A DNA stretch of 64,000 nt, taken from Ornithinibacillus salinisoli. GTDB lineage: Bacteria > Bacillota > Bacilli > Bacillales > Amphibacillaceae. Below are positions 50,335 through 58,418 of the stretch, piece after piece. The DNA lies in assembly GCF_042682545.1 (NCBI RefSeq), contig NZ_JBHUHQ010000014.1; one strand, written 5' to 3'. The notes beneath the pieces are model-generated. The model made no database searches and was not told the origin of the DNA. It saw only the letters and a program-made list of their open reading frames with translations. How positions within the stretch are numbered: the stretch's first letter is position 1; each line of letters starts with the position of its first letter. The position numbers were made by a program, and so were the translations under genes.

Positions 50335-50812
50335 AAGTATGTAGTGCTTTCTCTATATCCTCTTTCAGATTCTCTGGTTTCGTTTGAGGGGCGTAGCGAT
50401 TTAAAACCTCACCATTCTTGCTTACTAGAAATTTGGTGAAGTTCCATTTGATTTCCTTTGTCAGTAATCCCTTTGCTTCACTCGTTAAGTATGTAAAAAG
50501 CGGATGTGCATGATCACCTTTTACATCTACCTTTTGAAACATTGGAAATGTGACACCGTAATTTTTTTGACAAAAGGATCCGATATCCTCATTAGATCCT
50601 GGATCTTGATTGCCAAATTGATTACAAGGAAACCCTAAAATTTCAAAGTCTTGATCATTATAGTCATCATATAATTTCTGCAGACCAGTAAACTGTGGGG
50701 TGAAACCACATTCACTTGCCGTGTTCACAATAAGAATTACTTTTCCTTTATAATCCGATAAATGTTTCATGTCTCCATTTATAGTAATTGCTGAGTAATC
50801 ATGTACGCTCAC
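50333..50812 (-). CDS. Glutathione-peroxidase family thiol peroxidase (BsaA-like)
   Basis: This 159-residue peroxidase has Cys35 in NTASECGFT, the peroxidatic Cys that takes the place of selenocysteine. Gln lies in FPCNQFGNQDPG, and Trp in IKWNFTKF completes the tetrad. In Bacilli such proteins reduce peroxides with thioredoxin or small thiols. The start is taken at GTG 50812, because AAAAGGAGG is eight bases upstream and homologues begin M-S-V-x-D. The open frame upstream to 50839 would include the SD. Confidence 0.9.
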   Translation of the reverse strand: MSVHDYSAITINGDMKHLSDYKGKVILIVNTASECGFTPQFTGLQKLYDDYNDQDFEILGFPCNQFGNQDPGSNEDIGSFCQKNYGVTFPMFQKVDVKGDHAHPLFTYLTSEAKGLLTKEIKWNFTKFLVSKNGEVLNRYAPQTKPENLKEDIEKALHT

Positions 50813-51031
50813 AGGTATTTCCTCCTTTTTTTTAACCATAGCAGATTCTTAGATGAAGCGTCAAAATATTCATTCTAATTTGCTTGGTTATGCACTGATC
50901 TTTATTCGTATATTAGGGGATACATTACAAGCGTAATGTATTCGTAATGGGAATGAAAGATTAACATGGTAGGAAATCGTCTATATACATACTAACACAT
51001 CCAAATACTCGAATGAAAAGGAGTGTACAGT

Positions 51032-51532
51032 ATGAGTGGTTTTGAAAGTATTTTAGTAGCATTTGAAGGATCTGATAATAGTGTGGAAGCTTTAAAAACA
51101 GCTGAGACCCTAGCGAAGAATAATAAGGCACGTTTAACCGTTGTTTATGTGCACGAACGTTCATCTGGAAATAACGTTGTGACACCCGGTGCTTCACCTA
51201 CTCCTACAGACGATCTAAACCTATATCAATCGCAAACTTATATCGGGCCAGGCCCAGTACCCAAACAAATAGAACATGCTGAAGTGGTGGATTCAATTCC
51301 AGATAAGGTAATAGCAGATGCGAAGGTGAGGGTGTCAAAAGTAATTGATGTAGACTACGAAGTGTTATCTGGTAATCCTGCTAATGAGCTGTGTGATTAT
51401 GCGGAGAAAAACCAATTTGATCTTATCGTCATAGGAAACAGGGGATTAAGTCGTATGAAAAAGTTAGTTCTTGGAAGTGTGAGTAATAAAGTAACAAATC
51501 AAGCAAATTGTTCTGTATTAGTTGTGAAGTAA
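51032..51532 (+). CDS. Universal stress protein UspA family
   Basis: This 166-residue UspA-fold protein begins ESILVAFEGSDNSVEALKTA and ends with a motif of the type G-x2-G-x9-G-S: VIGNRGLSRMKKLVLGSVSNKV, followed by NCSVLVVK, for nucleotide binding. A proline-rich insert (about 50-80) separates the halves. ATG 51032 follows AAAAGGAGTG. It is likely a stress-induced protein, and no partner is adjacent. Confidence 0.88.
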   Translation: MSGFESILVAFEGSDNSVEALKTAETLAKNNKARLTVVYVHERSSGNNVVTPGASPTPTDDLNLYQSQTYIGPGPVPKQIEHAEVVDSIPDKVIADAKVRVSKVIDVDYEVLSGNPANELCDYAEKNQFDLIVIGNRGLSRMKKLVLGSVSNKVTNQANCSVLVVK

Positions 51533-51538
51533 TAATAA

Positions 51539-51564
51539 AGAGGCTGCCTACTTCGGCAGCCTCT
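51539..51564 (+). terminator. Terminator of the UspA gene
   Basis: AGAGGCTGCC pairs with GGCAGCCTCT across a 6-base loop. A T-tract is lacking on the plus strand, while the minus strand has TTTATTATT after the stem, so it may serve trhO. Confidence 0.65.
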
Positions 51565-51591
51565 GAATCTGAACAAAAGATCGTCCAGTAC

Positions 51592-52560
51592 TTATGCTTC
51601 TTGTTTTACTTTATCTTCTTCAGCAATAATGTCTAATCTACGTTGAATTTCTTCTTGTGATAGATCATGCTCTTTCACATAAAGGCTTCGTGGGCTTACA
51701 CGACACTCATGTGTACATCCACGCATATATTTATGCTCATTTTCTTCTGAGCAGAGTATTTGTTTATTACATTCAGGGTTTGCACAATTTACATAGCGTT
51801 CACATGGCTCTCCGTCAAAATAGTCTTTTCCAACGATAACATGTTCTTTTTGATTAACAGGTACAGAAATTCGCTCATCGAATACATAGCATTTTCCATC
51901 CCATAGTTCCCCTTGTACTTGAGGATCTTTCCCATATGTTACAATACCGCCGTGAAGCTGTGCAACGTCCTCAAATCCTTCTTTTACTAACCAACCAGAG
52001 AACTTCTCACAACGAATACCACCAGTACAATACGTTAAAATGCGTTTCCCTTCAATGAGGTGTTTATTTTCTTCAACCCATTTTGGTAGATCGCGGAAAG
52101 TTTTAATATCTGGACGAATAGCGCCACGGAAATGCCCGAGGTCATATTCATAATCGTTACGAGCATCTAGGACAATGGTATCTTCATCCCGTAATGCTTC
52201 ATAAAATTCTTTTGGTTCTAAATATTTCCCAGTTGTTTCATGAGGGTTAATATCATCGTCTAAACGAAGTGTAACTAATTCATTTCGAGGACGTACGTGC
52301 ATTTTCTTAAATGCATGTCCATCGTGTTCATCCACTTTAAATACCATGTCAGCAAATCGTGGATCATTACGCATAGCTTCCATGTATTTATTAGTATGTT
52401 CAACCGTACCAGAAACAGTACCGTTGATGCCTTCTTCGGCCACTAGAATTCTACCTTTTAATTCTAGGTCCTTACAAAATTGAAGATGTTGTGCAGCAAA
52501 TGCCTCTGGATCTTCAATATGCACATAGTTGTAGTACAATAAAATTCGATAATTTTCCAT
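51592..52560 (-). CDS. trhO: tRNA uridine(34) hydroxylase TrhO (UPF0176, rhodanese domain)
   Basis: This 322-residue protein makes 5-hydroxyuridine at the wobble position of tRNA. The N-terminal part has the characteristic VAEEGINGTVSG segment. The rhodanese domain holds VLDARNDYEYDLGHF and the catalytic Cys in YCTGGIRCEK. A C-terminal zinc-type region contains several Cys (CERYVNCANPECNKQILCSE). ATG 52560 follows AGGTGG by eight bases and is preferred over GTG 52572, which overlaps the SD. Confidence 0.92.
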   Translation of the reverse strand: MENYRILLYYNYVHIEDPEAFAAQHLQFCKDLELKGRILVAEEGINGTVSGTVEHTNKYMEAMRNDPRFADMVFKVDEHDGHAFKKMHVRPRNELVTLRLDDDINPHETTGKYLEPKEFYEALRDEDTIVLDARNDYEYDLGHFRGAIRPDIKTFRDLPKWVEENKHLIEGKRILTYCTGGIRCEKFSGWLVKEGFEDVAQLHGGIVTYGKDPQVQGELWDGKCYVFDERISVPVNQKEHVIVGKDYFDGEPCERYVNCANPECNKQILCSEENEHKYMRGCTHECRVSPRSLYVKEHDLSQEEIQRRLDIIAEEDKVKQEA

Positions 52561-52901
52561 TGTGATTACCACCTATCCATTCATATTTGCAAGATATAAA
52601 TGTTTGGTAGTTGATATTCATTTTTATAATCTTGCAAGAATCCATTTTAACAAAAACAAGTTGGATTTTCAATATACCAATAAGTAATACATATGGAGAA
52701 ATATTTTTTTGTTTTTGGGAAAATCACTTTTTTATAAAATAAATTGTGATTTACTTGCATTTTCTTTCGTAAAAAGGTAAAGTTAAAAGTGCAAAAGGAA
52801 ATTGAAATTTGTAATACTTTACGATCTCTTTAACAAGTGGTGTAATAGTATTAATGATTCAATTATACTTTGCACGATATTTGTATAAGGAGGTCATTTA
52901 C
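52561..52901. other. Intergenic region and probable cold-shock 5' leader
   Basis: This 340-base AT-rich stretch separates divergent trhO and csp. The part nearest csp is a likely long 5' untranslated leader, as is common for cold-shock genes. The frame that extends the csp start upstream to 52854 has no SD. No other gene or sharp motif was seen. Confidence 0.4.
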
Positions 52902-53099
52902 ATGACTGGTAAAGTAAAATGGTTTAACGCAGAAAAAGGTTTCGGTTTCATCGAGCGCGAAGACGGAGACGATGTATTCGTACATTTCTCAGCTATCCAA
53001 GCGGAAGGTTTCAAAACTCTTGAAGAAGGTCAAGACGTTGAATTTGAAATCGTTGAAGGTAACCGCGGACCACAAGCAGCTAACGTAACTCGTCTATAA
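52902..53099 (+). CDS. Cold-shock protein (CspA/CspB family)
   Basis: This 65-residue single-stranded nucleic-acid-binding OB-fold protein has RNP1 as KGFGFI in WFNAEKGFGFIERED and RNP2 as VFVHFSA. Its length and start (MTGKVKWFNAEKGFG) match CspB/CspD of Bacillus. It acts as an RNA chaperone. ATG 52902 follows the perfect SD AAGGAGGTC. It is not clear which of the usual two or three csp paralogues this is. Confidence 0.95.
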   Translation: MTGKVKWFNAEKGFGFIEREDGDDVFVHFSAIQAEGFKTLEEGQDVEFEIVEGNRGPQAANVTRL

Positions 53100-53121
53100 T
53101 AAATAGATAATAAAAGATAAA

Positions 53122-53154
53122 AAGGCTTATCTCTTCTGGGATAGGTCTTTTTTT
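53122..53154 (+). terminator. Terminator of csp
   Basis: AAGGCTTATC pairs with GATAGGTCTT (two G-U pairs) and runs into TTTTTTT. Confidence 0.85.
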
Positions 53155-53175
53155 GCATAAGGAGGAGATTGAGAC

Positions 53176-53847
53176 ATGACTTCTTTTGATTGGCATCAGG
53201 TAGCGAAAGAACAATGGGATGGGCGAGCAGAATTTTGGAGTGAGCGTAGTACAACCATGTGGGATCAAGGTAGTAGAAAAGAGATCGTACCTTTTTTTGA
53301 AAAACACATAACAAAAGGGAGTGATATACTTGATGTTGGCTGTGGTGATGGATACGGATCCTATAAACTACAACAATCAGGTTATCATGTTACTGGAGTT
53401 GATATTTCAAGTGAGATGATTGCTAAAGCAACAGAAAAATTAGCTGATATACCGTTTTTACAAGGAGATGTTAATGACCTACCCTTTGATTCGGGAAGAT
53501 ATGATGGTGTTTTAGCTATCAATGTGTTGGAATGGACGGAGGTACCAGCTAATTCATTACAAGAACTTAGACGAGTATTGAAGAAAGATGGTTACTTGTG
53601 TATCGGTATTTTAGGTCCAACTGCGGGTCCTAGAACAAATGGTTATCGTCGTCTTTATGGTGAAAGCACGATAAGTAATTCAATGATGCCATGGGAGTTT
53701 AGTAAACTTGCTATGGAAATGAACTTTACATATATCGATGGCATTGGTGTATACAAACAAGGCGTTCAAGAACATCATTACAATGGTTTATCATTGGAGT
53801 TACAACAAGCATTAACGTTTATGTGGGTTTTTATGTTTCAAAAATAG
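53176..53847 (+). CDS. Class I SAM-dependent methyltransferase
   Basis: This 223-residue protein has motif I DVGCGDGYG (53-61) that binds S-adenosylmethionine, the acidic VTGVDIS after it, and VLAINVLEWTEVP around motif IV. The pattern resembles Methyltransf_11 small-molecule enzymes (UbiE-like). The substrate cannot be inferred. The ATG follows AAGGAGGAG. The next small gene begins 11 bases past its stop. Confidence 0.87.
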   Translation: MTSFDWHQVAKEQWDGRAEFWSERSTTMWDQGSRKEIVPFFEKHITKGSDILDVGCGDGYGSYKLQQSGYHVTGVDISSEMIAKATEKLADIPFLQGDVNDLPFDSGRYDGVLAINVLEWTEVPANSLQELRRVLKKDGYLCIGILGPTAGPRTNGYRRLYGESTISNSMMPWEFSKLAMEMNFTYIDGIGVYKQGVQEHHYNGLSLELQQALTFMWVFMFQK

Positions 53848-53858
53848 GGGGATTAAAA

Positions 53859-54155
53859 GTGGATAAAAATGAGATGGAAGAAAGAGTAATTGAAAGTTAT
53901 AAAAACGATGAAAAAATAATGATTTTAGTATATGCCCAGTGGTGTATTAATCATGATATAGACCCTGTGGAGTTGTATGTAGAAGCATATCCCAATCAGA
54001 TTAAGAATCAAGCACTAACCGAGGCGATGGAATTGACTGTTTCTAAAAAAGAGTCGGAAGACATTCCAGACCAAACGGTATTAAATGTCTTACAACTCTT
54101 CGGAAATGATGATTTGGCTTTTCTTGTACAACGTGAAATGGATAAAAGAAAATAG
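53859..54155 (+). CDS. Small soluble protein of unknown function
   Basis: This 98-residue helical acidic protein begins MDKNEMEERVIESYKNDEKI and has the segment YAQWCINHDIDPVELYVEAYP. I do not recognise a family. It starts at GTG 53859 (AGGGGGAT upstream), 11 bases after the methyltransferase stop, and is likely co-translated with it. The next gene on the minus strand ends at 54157, so the two stops nearly meet. Confidence 0.65.
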   Translation: MDKNEMEERVIESYKNDEKIMILVYAQWCINHDIDPVELYVEAYPNQIKNQALTEAMELTVSKKESEDIPDQTVLNVLQLFGNDDLAFLVQREMDKRK

Positions 54156-54156
54156 C

Positions 54157-55032
54157 CTATTGCTGGAATAATTTTATAAGTGCTTGGGTTCCGCTATCCT
54201 CTTCACCTCTTGCAGCTAATTCCTTGTATAGCTCTAGAGATAAGGATAAACCAGGTGTAGATAATCCCATCTCTTTAGCTGATTCAAGTGCGATTGTCAT
54301 ATCTTTAATAAAATGCTTCACATAAAATCCAGGTGCAAAGTCACCATCAATCATACGAGGTCCTAGTTTTGACAGGGAAAAACTACCAGCAGCTCCTGTT
54401 GTGATGCTGTCTAGAACACGATCAGGGTTTAAACCTGCTTTCTTAGCATATATAATTGCTTCACAAACTCCAATCATATTAGAGGCAATGGTTATTTGAT
54501 TGCTAAGTTTGGTGTGTTGTCCTGCACCTGCCTTCCCTTGTAAAATTATATTTTCACCAAGTACGTTAAAAATAGGAAGAATGGAATCAAATGCAGCTTT
54601 TTCTCCCCCTACCATAATTGCGAGGGTTCCGCTCCTAGCTCCGATGTCTCCACCTGATACGGGTGCATCAAGAGCATGTATTTTACGGGTTTTTGCTTTT
54701 TCAAAAATCTCTATAGCTAAAGTTGGTTTAGATGTTGTCATATCGATAACATATGATCCAGGTTTGGCATTTTCAATAATACCGTCTAATCCAAAATAAA
54801 CTTCTTCCACATCTATTGGATAGCCGACAATGGTGATAATGACATCTGAATACTGGGCAACTTCAGATACCGTATTTTTCCATTGTGCTCCATCCTCTAT
54901 TAGATCTAATGCTTTTGCTTTCGTTCGTGTAAAGACATTTACGTTATAGCCTTCATTTAGAAGGTTTCTAACCATACTTTTCCCCATTACACCAGTTCCT
55001 ATAAATCCAATTGTAGATTGTTTTGTAATCAT
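54157..55032 (-). CDS. 3-hydroxyisobutyrate dehydrogenase family protein (YkwC-like)
   Basis: This 291-residue NAD(P)-dependent enzyme of the HIBADH / tartronate semialdehyde reductase family has N-terminal GFIGTGVMGKSMVRNL (Rossmann), DAPVSGGDIGARSGTLAIMVGG (the substrate-binding DxPVSGG motif), and a Lys in GQHTKLSNQ as catalytic residue. It is close in style to B. subtilis YkwC. ATG 55032 follows AAAGGGAG. The frame upstream to 55083 has no SD. Confidence 0.9.
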   Translation of the reverse strand: MITKQSTIGFIGTGVMGKSMVRNLLNEGYNVNVFTRTKAKALDLIEDGAQWKNTVSEVAQYSDVIITIVGYPIDVEEVYFGLDGIIENAKPGSYVIDMTTSKPTLAIEIFEKAKTRKIHALDAPVSGGDIGARSGTLAIMVGGEKAAFDSILPIFNVLGENIILQGKAGAGQHTKLSNQITIASNMIGVCEAIIYAKKAGLNPDRVLDSITTGAAGSFSLSKLGPRMIDGDFAPGFYVKHFIKDMTIALESAKEMGLSTPGLSLSLELYKELAARGEEDSGTQALIKLFQQ

Positions 55033-55114
55033 AAAGTTAACTCCCTTTTTAGCTAAATTACTATATATCCCTTCGACATTCATTATATAATATCCTGCAA
55101 AGGAGTGTTATAAG

Positions 55115-55564
55115 ATGGAATGGTGCTTAAAAGAATTCAATGAAATACCAAACGGTGAATTGTATGAACTCTTAAAAGCTAGAGTGGATGTATTTGTTGT
55201 TGAGCAAGAATGTCCTTATCCAGAATTGGATAATTATGATCAAGGCTCCATGCACTATTATTTGAAAATTAATGATGAAATTGCTGCGACGGTGCGAATG
55301 ATGCCTAAAGGATTAAAATATCCTAATGAAGCTTCCATTGGAAGGGTAATGGTTGTGAAGAAATTTCGTGGCTATGGCTATGCTCGTGAATTAATGCAAA
55401 AAGCGATTGATTATATAACAACGGAATGGAAAATGGAGCAAATTAAAATCGAAGCGCAAGTTTATTTGCGTCATTTTTATGGATCTTTAGGATTTGAACA
55501 AATATCAGAAGAATATTTGGAGGATGGTATTCCACATATTGACATGCTTCGAATACAAAAATAA
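55115..55564 (+). CDS. ElaA-type GNAT acetyltransferase
   Basis: This 149-residue protein has the ElaA pattern: LLKARVDVFVVEQECPYPELDNYDQGSMHYY, then the GNAT motif A region KKFRGYGYARELMQKAIDYI and a C-terminal FYGSLGFEQISEEYLEDGIPHIDM. It has an acetyl-CoA-dependent fold. The physiological substrate is unknown. SD AAAGGAGTG leads to ATG 55115. Confidence 0.87.
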   Translation: MEWCLKEFNEIPNGELYELLKARVDVFVVEQECPYPELDNYDQGSMHYYLKINDEIAATVRMMPKGLKYPNEASIGRVMVVKKFRGYGYARELMQKAIDYITTEWKMEQIKIEAQVYLRHFYGSLGFEQISEEYLEDGIPHIDMLRIQK

Positions 55565-55655
55565 AGAATCATAATAGTGCTTTTACACATAGTATAATTA
55601 GCAACCTTTTTCAACAAGTTTTTACGGCAGTTTAGCTTTGAAGGAGGCTAATGAA

Positions 55656-56345
55656 ATGATTTCAAGGGATCAATTGAATCAATTTAAAAATGCATTATTA
55701 GCTCGGCAGAACGAATTAATTAATCATGTTCAGGATCACTTTGGAAATGACCGCGAATTAGTTAAAGAATCGATGAGTGAACTTTCGAGTTATGATAATC
55801 ACCCAGCAGATTTAGGTACAGAATTGTTTGAACGAGAAAAAGATGTCGCATTAAATGAGCATGCTGAAAAGGAACTAGAAGAAATCAATGAAGCACTACA
55901 TGCCATTGAAGATGGGACATATGGTATATGCAGTAAGTGCGGGGTTGATATACCGATTGAACGTTTAGAAGCAGTACCGACAACTGATCGCTGTGTACAG
56001 CATGCTAATAATAATACCTTTGAGAGCAATCGACCTGTTGAAGAAGGAGTTTTTAGCCCCAATATTAATCCTGATGAGGTAACTAATGAAGAACAAGTTG
56101 GTTACGACGCGGAAGATGCCTATCAAGAAGTGAGTAGTTATGGGACATCGGAAACAGCTTCAGATTTTTATGGAGATCAAGATCAGTATAATGAAATGTA
56201 TCCGAATAGTGATGAAATTGTAAGTAGCGCTGAAAATATAGAAGAATTTCTGGCAGCCGATGAACATGGAAGGTTTACCGGTGTTACGCCGAATCATAAT
56301 AAATATGAAGAAGAATATGCAGAAGAGTATAACGAAAATGACTAG
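55656..56345 (+). CDS. yteA: YteA-like DksA/TraR-type zinc protein (sporulation-associated)
   Basis: This 229-residue acidic protein has an N-terminal coiled coil with LSSYDNHPADLGTELFEREKDVAL (typical YteA signature), then a DksA-type knuckle YGICSKCGVDIPIERLEAVPTTDRC. The ending is highly acidic and contains GRFTGVTPNHNKYEEEYAEEYN. DksA-like proteins bind RNA polymerase, but the role of YteA is not settled. ATG 55656 follows AAGGAGG by eight bases. Confidence 0.88.
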   Translation: MISRDQLNQFKNALLARQNELINHVQDHFGNDRELVKESMSELSSYDNHPADLGTELFEREKDVALNEHAEKELEEINEALHAIEDGTYGICSKCGVDIPIERLEAVPTTDRCVQHANNNTFESNRPVEEGVFSPNINPDEVTNEEQVGYDAEDAYQEVSSYGTSETASDFYGDQDQYNEMYPNSDEIVSSAENIEEFLAADEHGRFTGVTPNHNKYEEEYAEEYNEND

Positions 56346-56348
56346 AGG

Positions 56349-56385
56349 AAATGTGCACAATGAATGTAGTTGTGCACATTTCTTT
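56349..56385 (+). terminator. Terminator of yteA
   Basis: AAATGTGCACAA (56349-56360) pairs perfectly with TTGTGCACATTT (56370-56381), followed by CTTT. Confidence 0.8.
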
Positions 56386-56439
56386 CAATGAAACCTTTCT
56401 TTAATTATTTCGTATTACATAATAAGGAGAGTGATACTT

Positions 56440-56643
56440 ATGAGTCAAAACGGTTGTATTAAATGTGGAAGTACTAACGCTGATAAAAAAGAGGTAGCTA
56501 TGACTGGAACAGGGTTATCCAAAATGTTTGATGTTCAAAATAATCAATTCATTGTTGTATATTGTACCGATTGTGGATATTCGGAGTTTTATAATAAGAA
56601 AAGCTCTACAGGCAGCAATATTTTTGACTTGTTTTTCGGTTAG
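56440..56643 (+). CDS. Small zinc-ribbon protein (DUF2082/PF09855-like)
   Basis: This 67-residue protein has two Cys pairs, CIKCG near the N-terminus and CTDCG near residue 48, framing GTGLSKMFDVQNNQFIVVYC. The ending FYNKKSSTGSNIFDLFFG is also typical of the family. It is probably a nucleic-acid-binding ribbon of unknown role. ATG 56440 follows AAGGAGAGTG. Confidence 0.82.
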   Translation: MSQNGCIKCGSTNADKKEVAMTGTGLSKMFDVQNNQFIVVYCTDCGYSEFYNKKSSTGSNIFDLFFG

Positions 56644-56995
56644 GCTTTTTTCGCATTGAGGTAGCTATTGCTATAAGTAATACCCAAAGTTGTTCTAGGG
56701 AACGGTAAAGGCTGAGGGGAGAAGTATTGTAACAGACAATCTGTCTACTGCAGCATATTTCCTTCGCTAATGTCTAGAAAAAGCTTTTGGTTAAAAACAG
56801 AAAGACGAGACAGGAACAAAAGTGTTTTAGTTAAAGAAAAATCCGAACTATGTTCATTCTTTAAGTAGGAACCGAATTAGTTGGGATTTTTCTTTTGGGT
56901 TGTTTTCGTACTTTGTTGCTTATCATATATAGACTGCGAAGCAATTTAATATGAAAAACGTGGTGAAATTTAGGATTAAATATACTGCACCAAAT

Positions 56996-57116
56996 CTCGC
57001 TCCAGAAATACACTTCGCTTTCCGCGGGCGGCTGGTGAGCCTCCTCGAACTCCGTTCTGCGGGGTCTCACCGATGCCTTTCCTCCCGCCGGAGTCTACGT
57101 GTATTTCTTCCGCTAG
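56996..57116. repeat. GC-rich inverted-repeat module, type A, inside copy 4
   Basis: Outer arms GAAATACAC / GTGTATTTC, inner parts CTTTCCGCGGGCGGCTGGTG and GCGGGGTCTCACCGATGCC. It lacks the extra 65 bases found in the copy at 43721-43900. Confidence 0.75.
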
Positions 57117-57192
57117 AATATGTGAAATATCTCTTTATTTCTTCACATTAAATGTTTATTACATATGAATTGCATTAGATATTTTGGTTACA

Positions 57193-57323
57193 GTGATTGG
57201 AGCGGAGGGCAGTCGACTCCTGCGGGAACAGCACGTGTCCGAAGATCCCGCAGGAAGCGGTTTTTGCTTCCGAGGAAGCTGAGGCCGTGCCCGCGGAAAG
57301 CGACTGCCCGGAGCGGAAGTCAC
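57193..57323. repeat. GC-rich inverted-repeat module, type B, inside copy 4
   Basis: GTGATTGGAGCGGAGGGCAG at the left faces CTGCCCGGAGCGGAAGTCAC at the right. Internal arms TCCTGCGGGA and TCCCGCAGGA pair, as do AGCACG and CGTGCC with mismatches. It resembles short GC-rich palindromic repeats that I have seen described as frequent in Bacillaceae intergenic DNA. Confidence 0.7.
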
Positions 57324-57474
57324 ATAGCAGTTACTGCGCATTTTACATCAACTATGAATTAACGTCTTACCATTGAAAAAGTTACATTCTAAATATCCAA
57401 CCGTAAAATCGTTCGTATGTAGAGTCGAAGGTTTAAATTATGTTCCAGTCTCTAAAAGAAAAATAGTGGGTAAA

Positions 57475-57510
57475 ATCATCCGTCGATGACCTTACCCACT
57501 TCTTAGTATG
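57475..57510. terminator. Hairpin downstream of the zinc-ribbon membrane protein gene
   Basis: AGTGGGTAAaATCATC pairs with GATGAcCTTACCCACT around a 4-base loop, 14 bases past the stop, with a TATTTTTCTTTT tail on the minus strand. Confidence 0.8.
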
Positions 57511-57524
57511 TTTGTATTTCTCTT

Positions 57525-58313
57525 TTAAAAACCAAAGCCACCAAACAATCCACCAAACATTGCTCCTAATACAGATTCAATAAGAGAACCAACGACTAAG
57601 TAAAATACCACTAATGAAACTACAGACACACCAAAAATTACAAATATCCGATCGACGCTACCTTCTTTTTGGTCGAAAAATATAAATGTCGGTGCTAATA
57701 ATATTGGACCAAGGATACTAATTAGCAAGATAGCACCGGGTAATGTTGGTAGTTTAATTAAGGCAAGTATTGCACCAACTACTAACAAAGTCATAAATGG
57801 AACTAAGTAAGCACCATACTTTGCTAAAACTTCCGTAAAGGATGATTCCAGTTTAGATAACTTAAATCCTGCAAAAGTTAATGTAGCAACAACTCCAAAC
57901 ATAACAGCGAAGGATAACAATGGTACTAAAAAGTGTTCTAAAAACGAAGCATCCATAAAGTATCCAGAAACCGACTGTATCATGAAGTAAACCGCTAACG
58001 CTATAAGTAATGAAAAAAGTACAATTGTAATAATGGCTGAAATCAAATCATTACTGTTTGCTTTTTTTGCTGCACTAGGACTTTTAAGTAAGGTCATAAA
58101 AAAATGGCCAAAATTAGCCCCAGCAGCTTTTATTTTTCCTACCGTTTCATTTGTTTGCTCTTGATCCGTAGAATCTTGCTGTGAAACAGGTTGTTGTGTG
58201 TCGCTTGCTGTTGAATCTGTAGCTGCAGCAGTTTCCTCATTAGCTAATGGTGTTCCACAGTTAGTACAAAACTTTCCTGTTTCGGTCTCTTGACCGCAAT
58301 TCGTACAATGCAT
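57525..58313 (-). CDS. Zinc-ribbon membrane protein
   Basis: This 262-residue protein has an N-terminal zinc ribbon with CTNCG (3-7) and CTNCG (16-20), then a Ser/Thr/Gln-rich linker to about residue 60. An amphipathic stretch leads to five hydrophobic segments between about 89 and 255. The C-terminus is Gly/Phe-rich. Function unknown. It belongs to the broad class of zinc-ribbon membrane proteins common in Bacilli. The ATG follows AAAAAGGAAGTG. Confidence 0.75.
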   Translation of the reverse strand: MHCTNCGQETETGKFCTNCGTPLANEETAAATDSTASDTQQPVSQQDSTDQEQTNETVGKIKAAGANFGHFFMTLLKSPSAAKKANSNDLISAIITIVLFSLLIALAVYFMIQSVSGYFMDASFLEHFLVPLLSFAVMFGVVATLTFAGFKLSKLESSFTEVLAKYGAYLVPFMTLLVVGAILALIKLPTLPGAILLISILGPILLAPTFIFFDQKEGSVDRIFVIFGVSVVSLVVFYLVVGSLIESVLGAMFGGLFGGFGF

Positions 58314-58387
58314 AAACTACACTTCCTTTTTAGTTTTTATATTATTTATCATACTATAAAAATCAGTATAATTCGAAAAAATAAGTA

Positions 58388-58418
58388 AATAAAAAAAGAA
58401 GGAGGAGCCTCCTTCTTT
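58388..58418 (-). terminator. Terminator of htrB
   Basis: AAAGAAGGAGG and CCTCCTTCTTT make an 11-bp stem with seven T after it on the minus strand, overlapping the htrB stop. Confidence 0.85.

Larger units (their letters stand above)
56807..57452 (+). repeat. MITE-like intergenic repeat, copy 4, with two nested GC-rich modules
   Basis: GAGACAGGAACAAAAGTG at the left and TATGTTCCAGTCTC at the right are inverted ends. The left part repeats the hairpin in which AAAATCC-GAACTA pairs with TTAGTTGGGATTTT, and the TTGGGTTGTTTTCGTAC block. Inside lie a type A module (56996-57116) and a type B module (57193-57323). The adjacent 160 bases to the left (56644-56806) hold no supported feature. Confidence 0.75.

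Noticed and set aside
56951..57362. Overlapping frames in repeat copy 4
   Set aside because: They follow GC-rich palindromes on both strands with no SD and are explained by the repeat modules.
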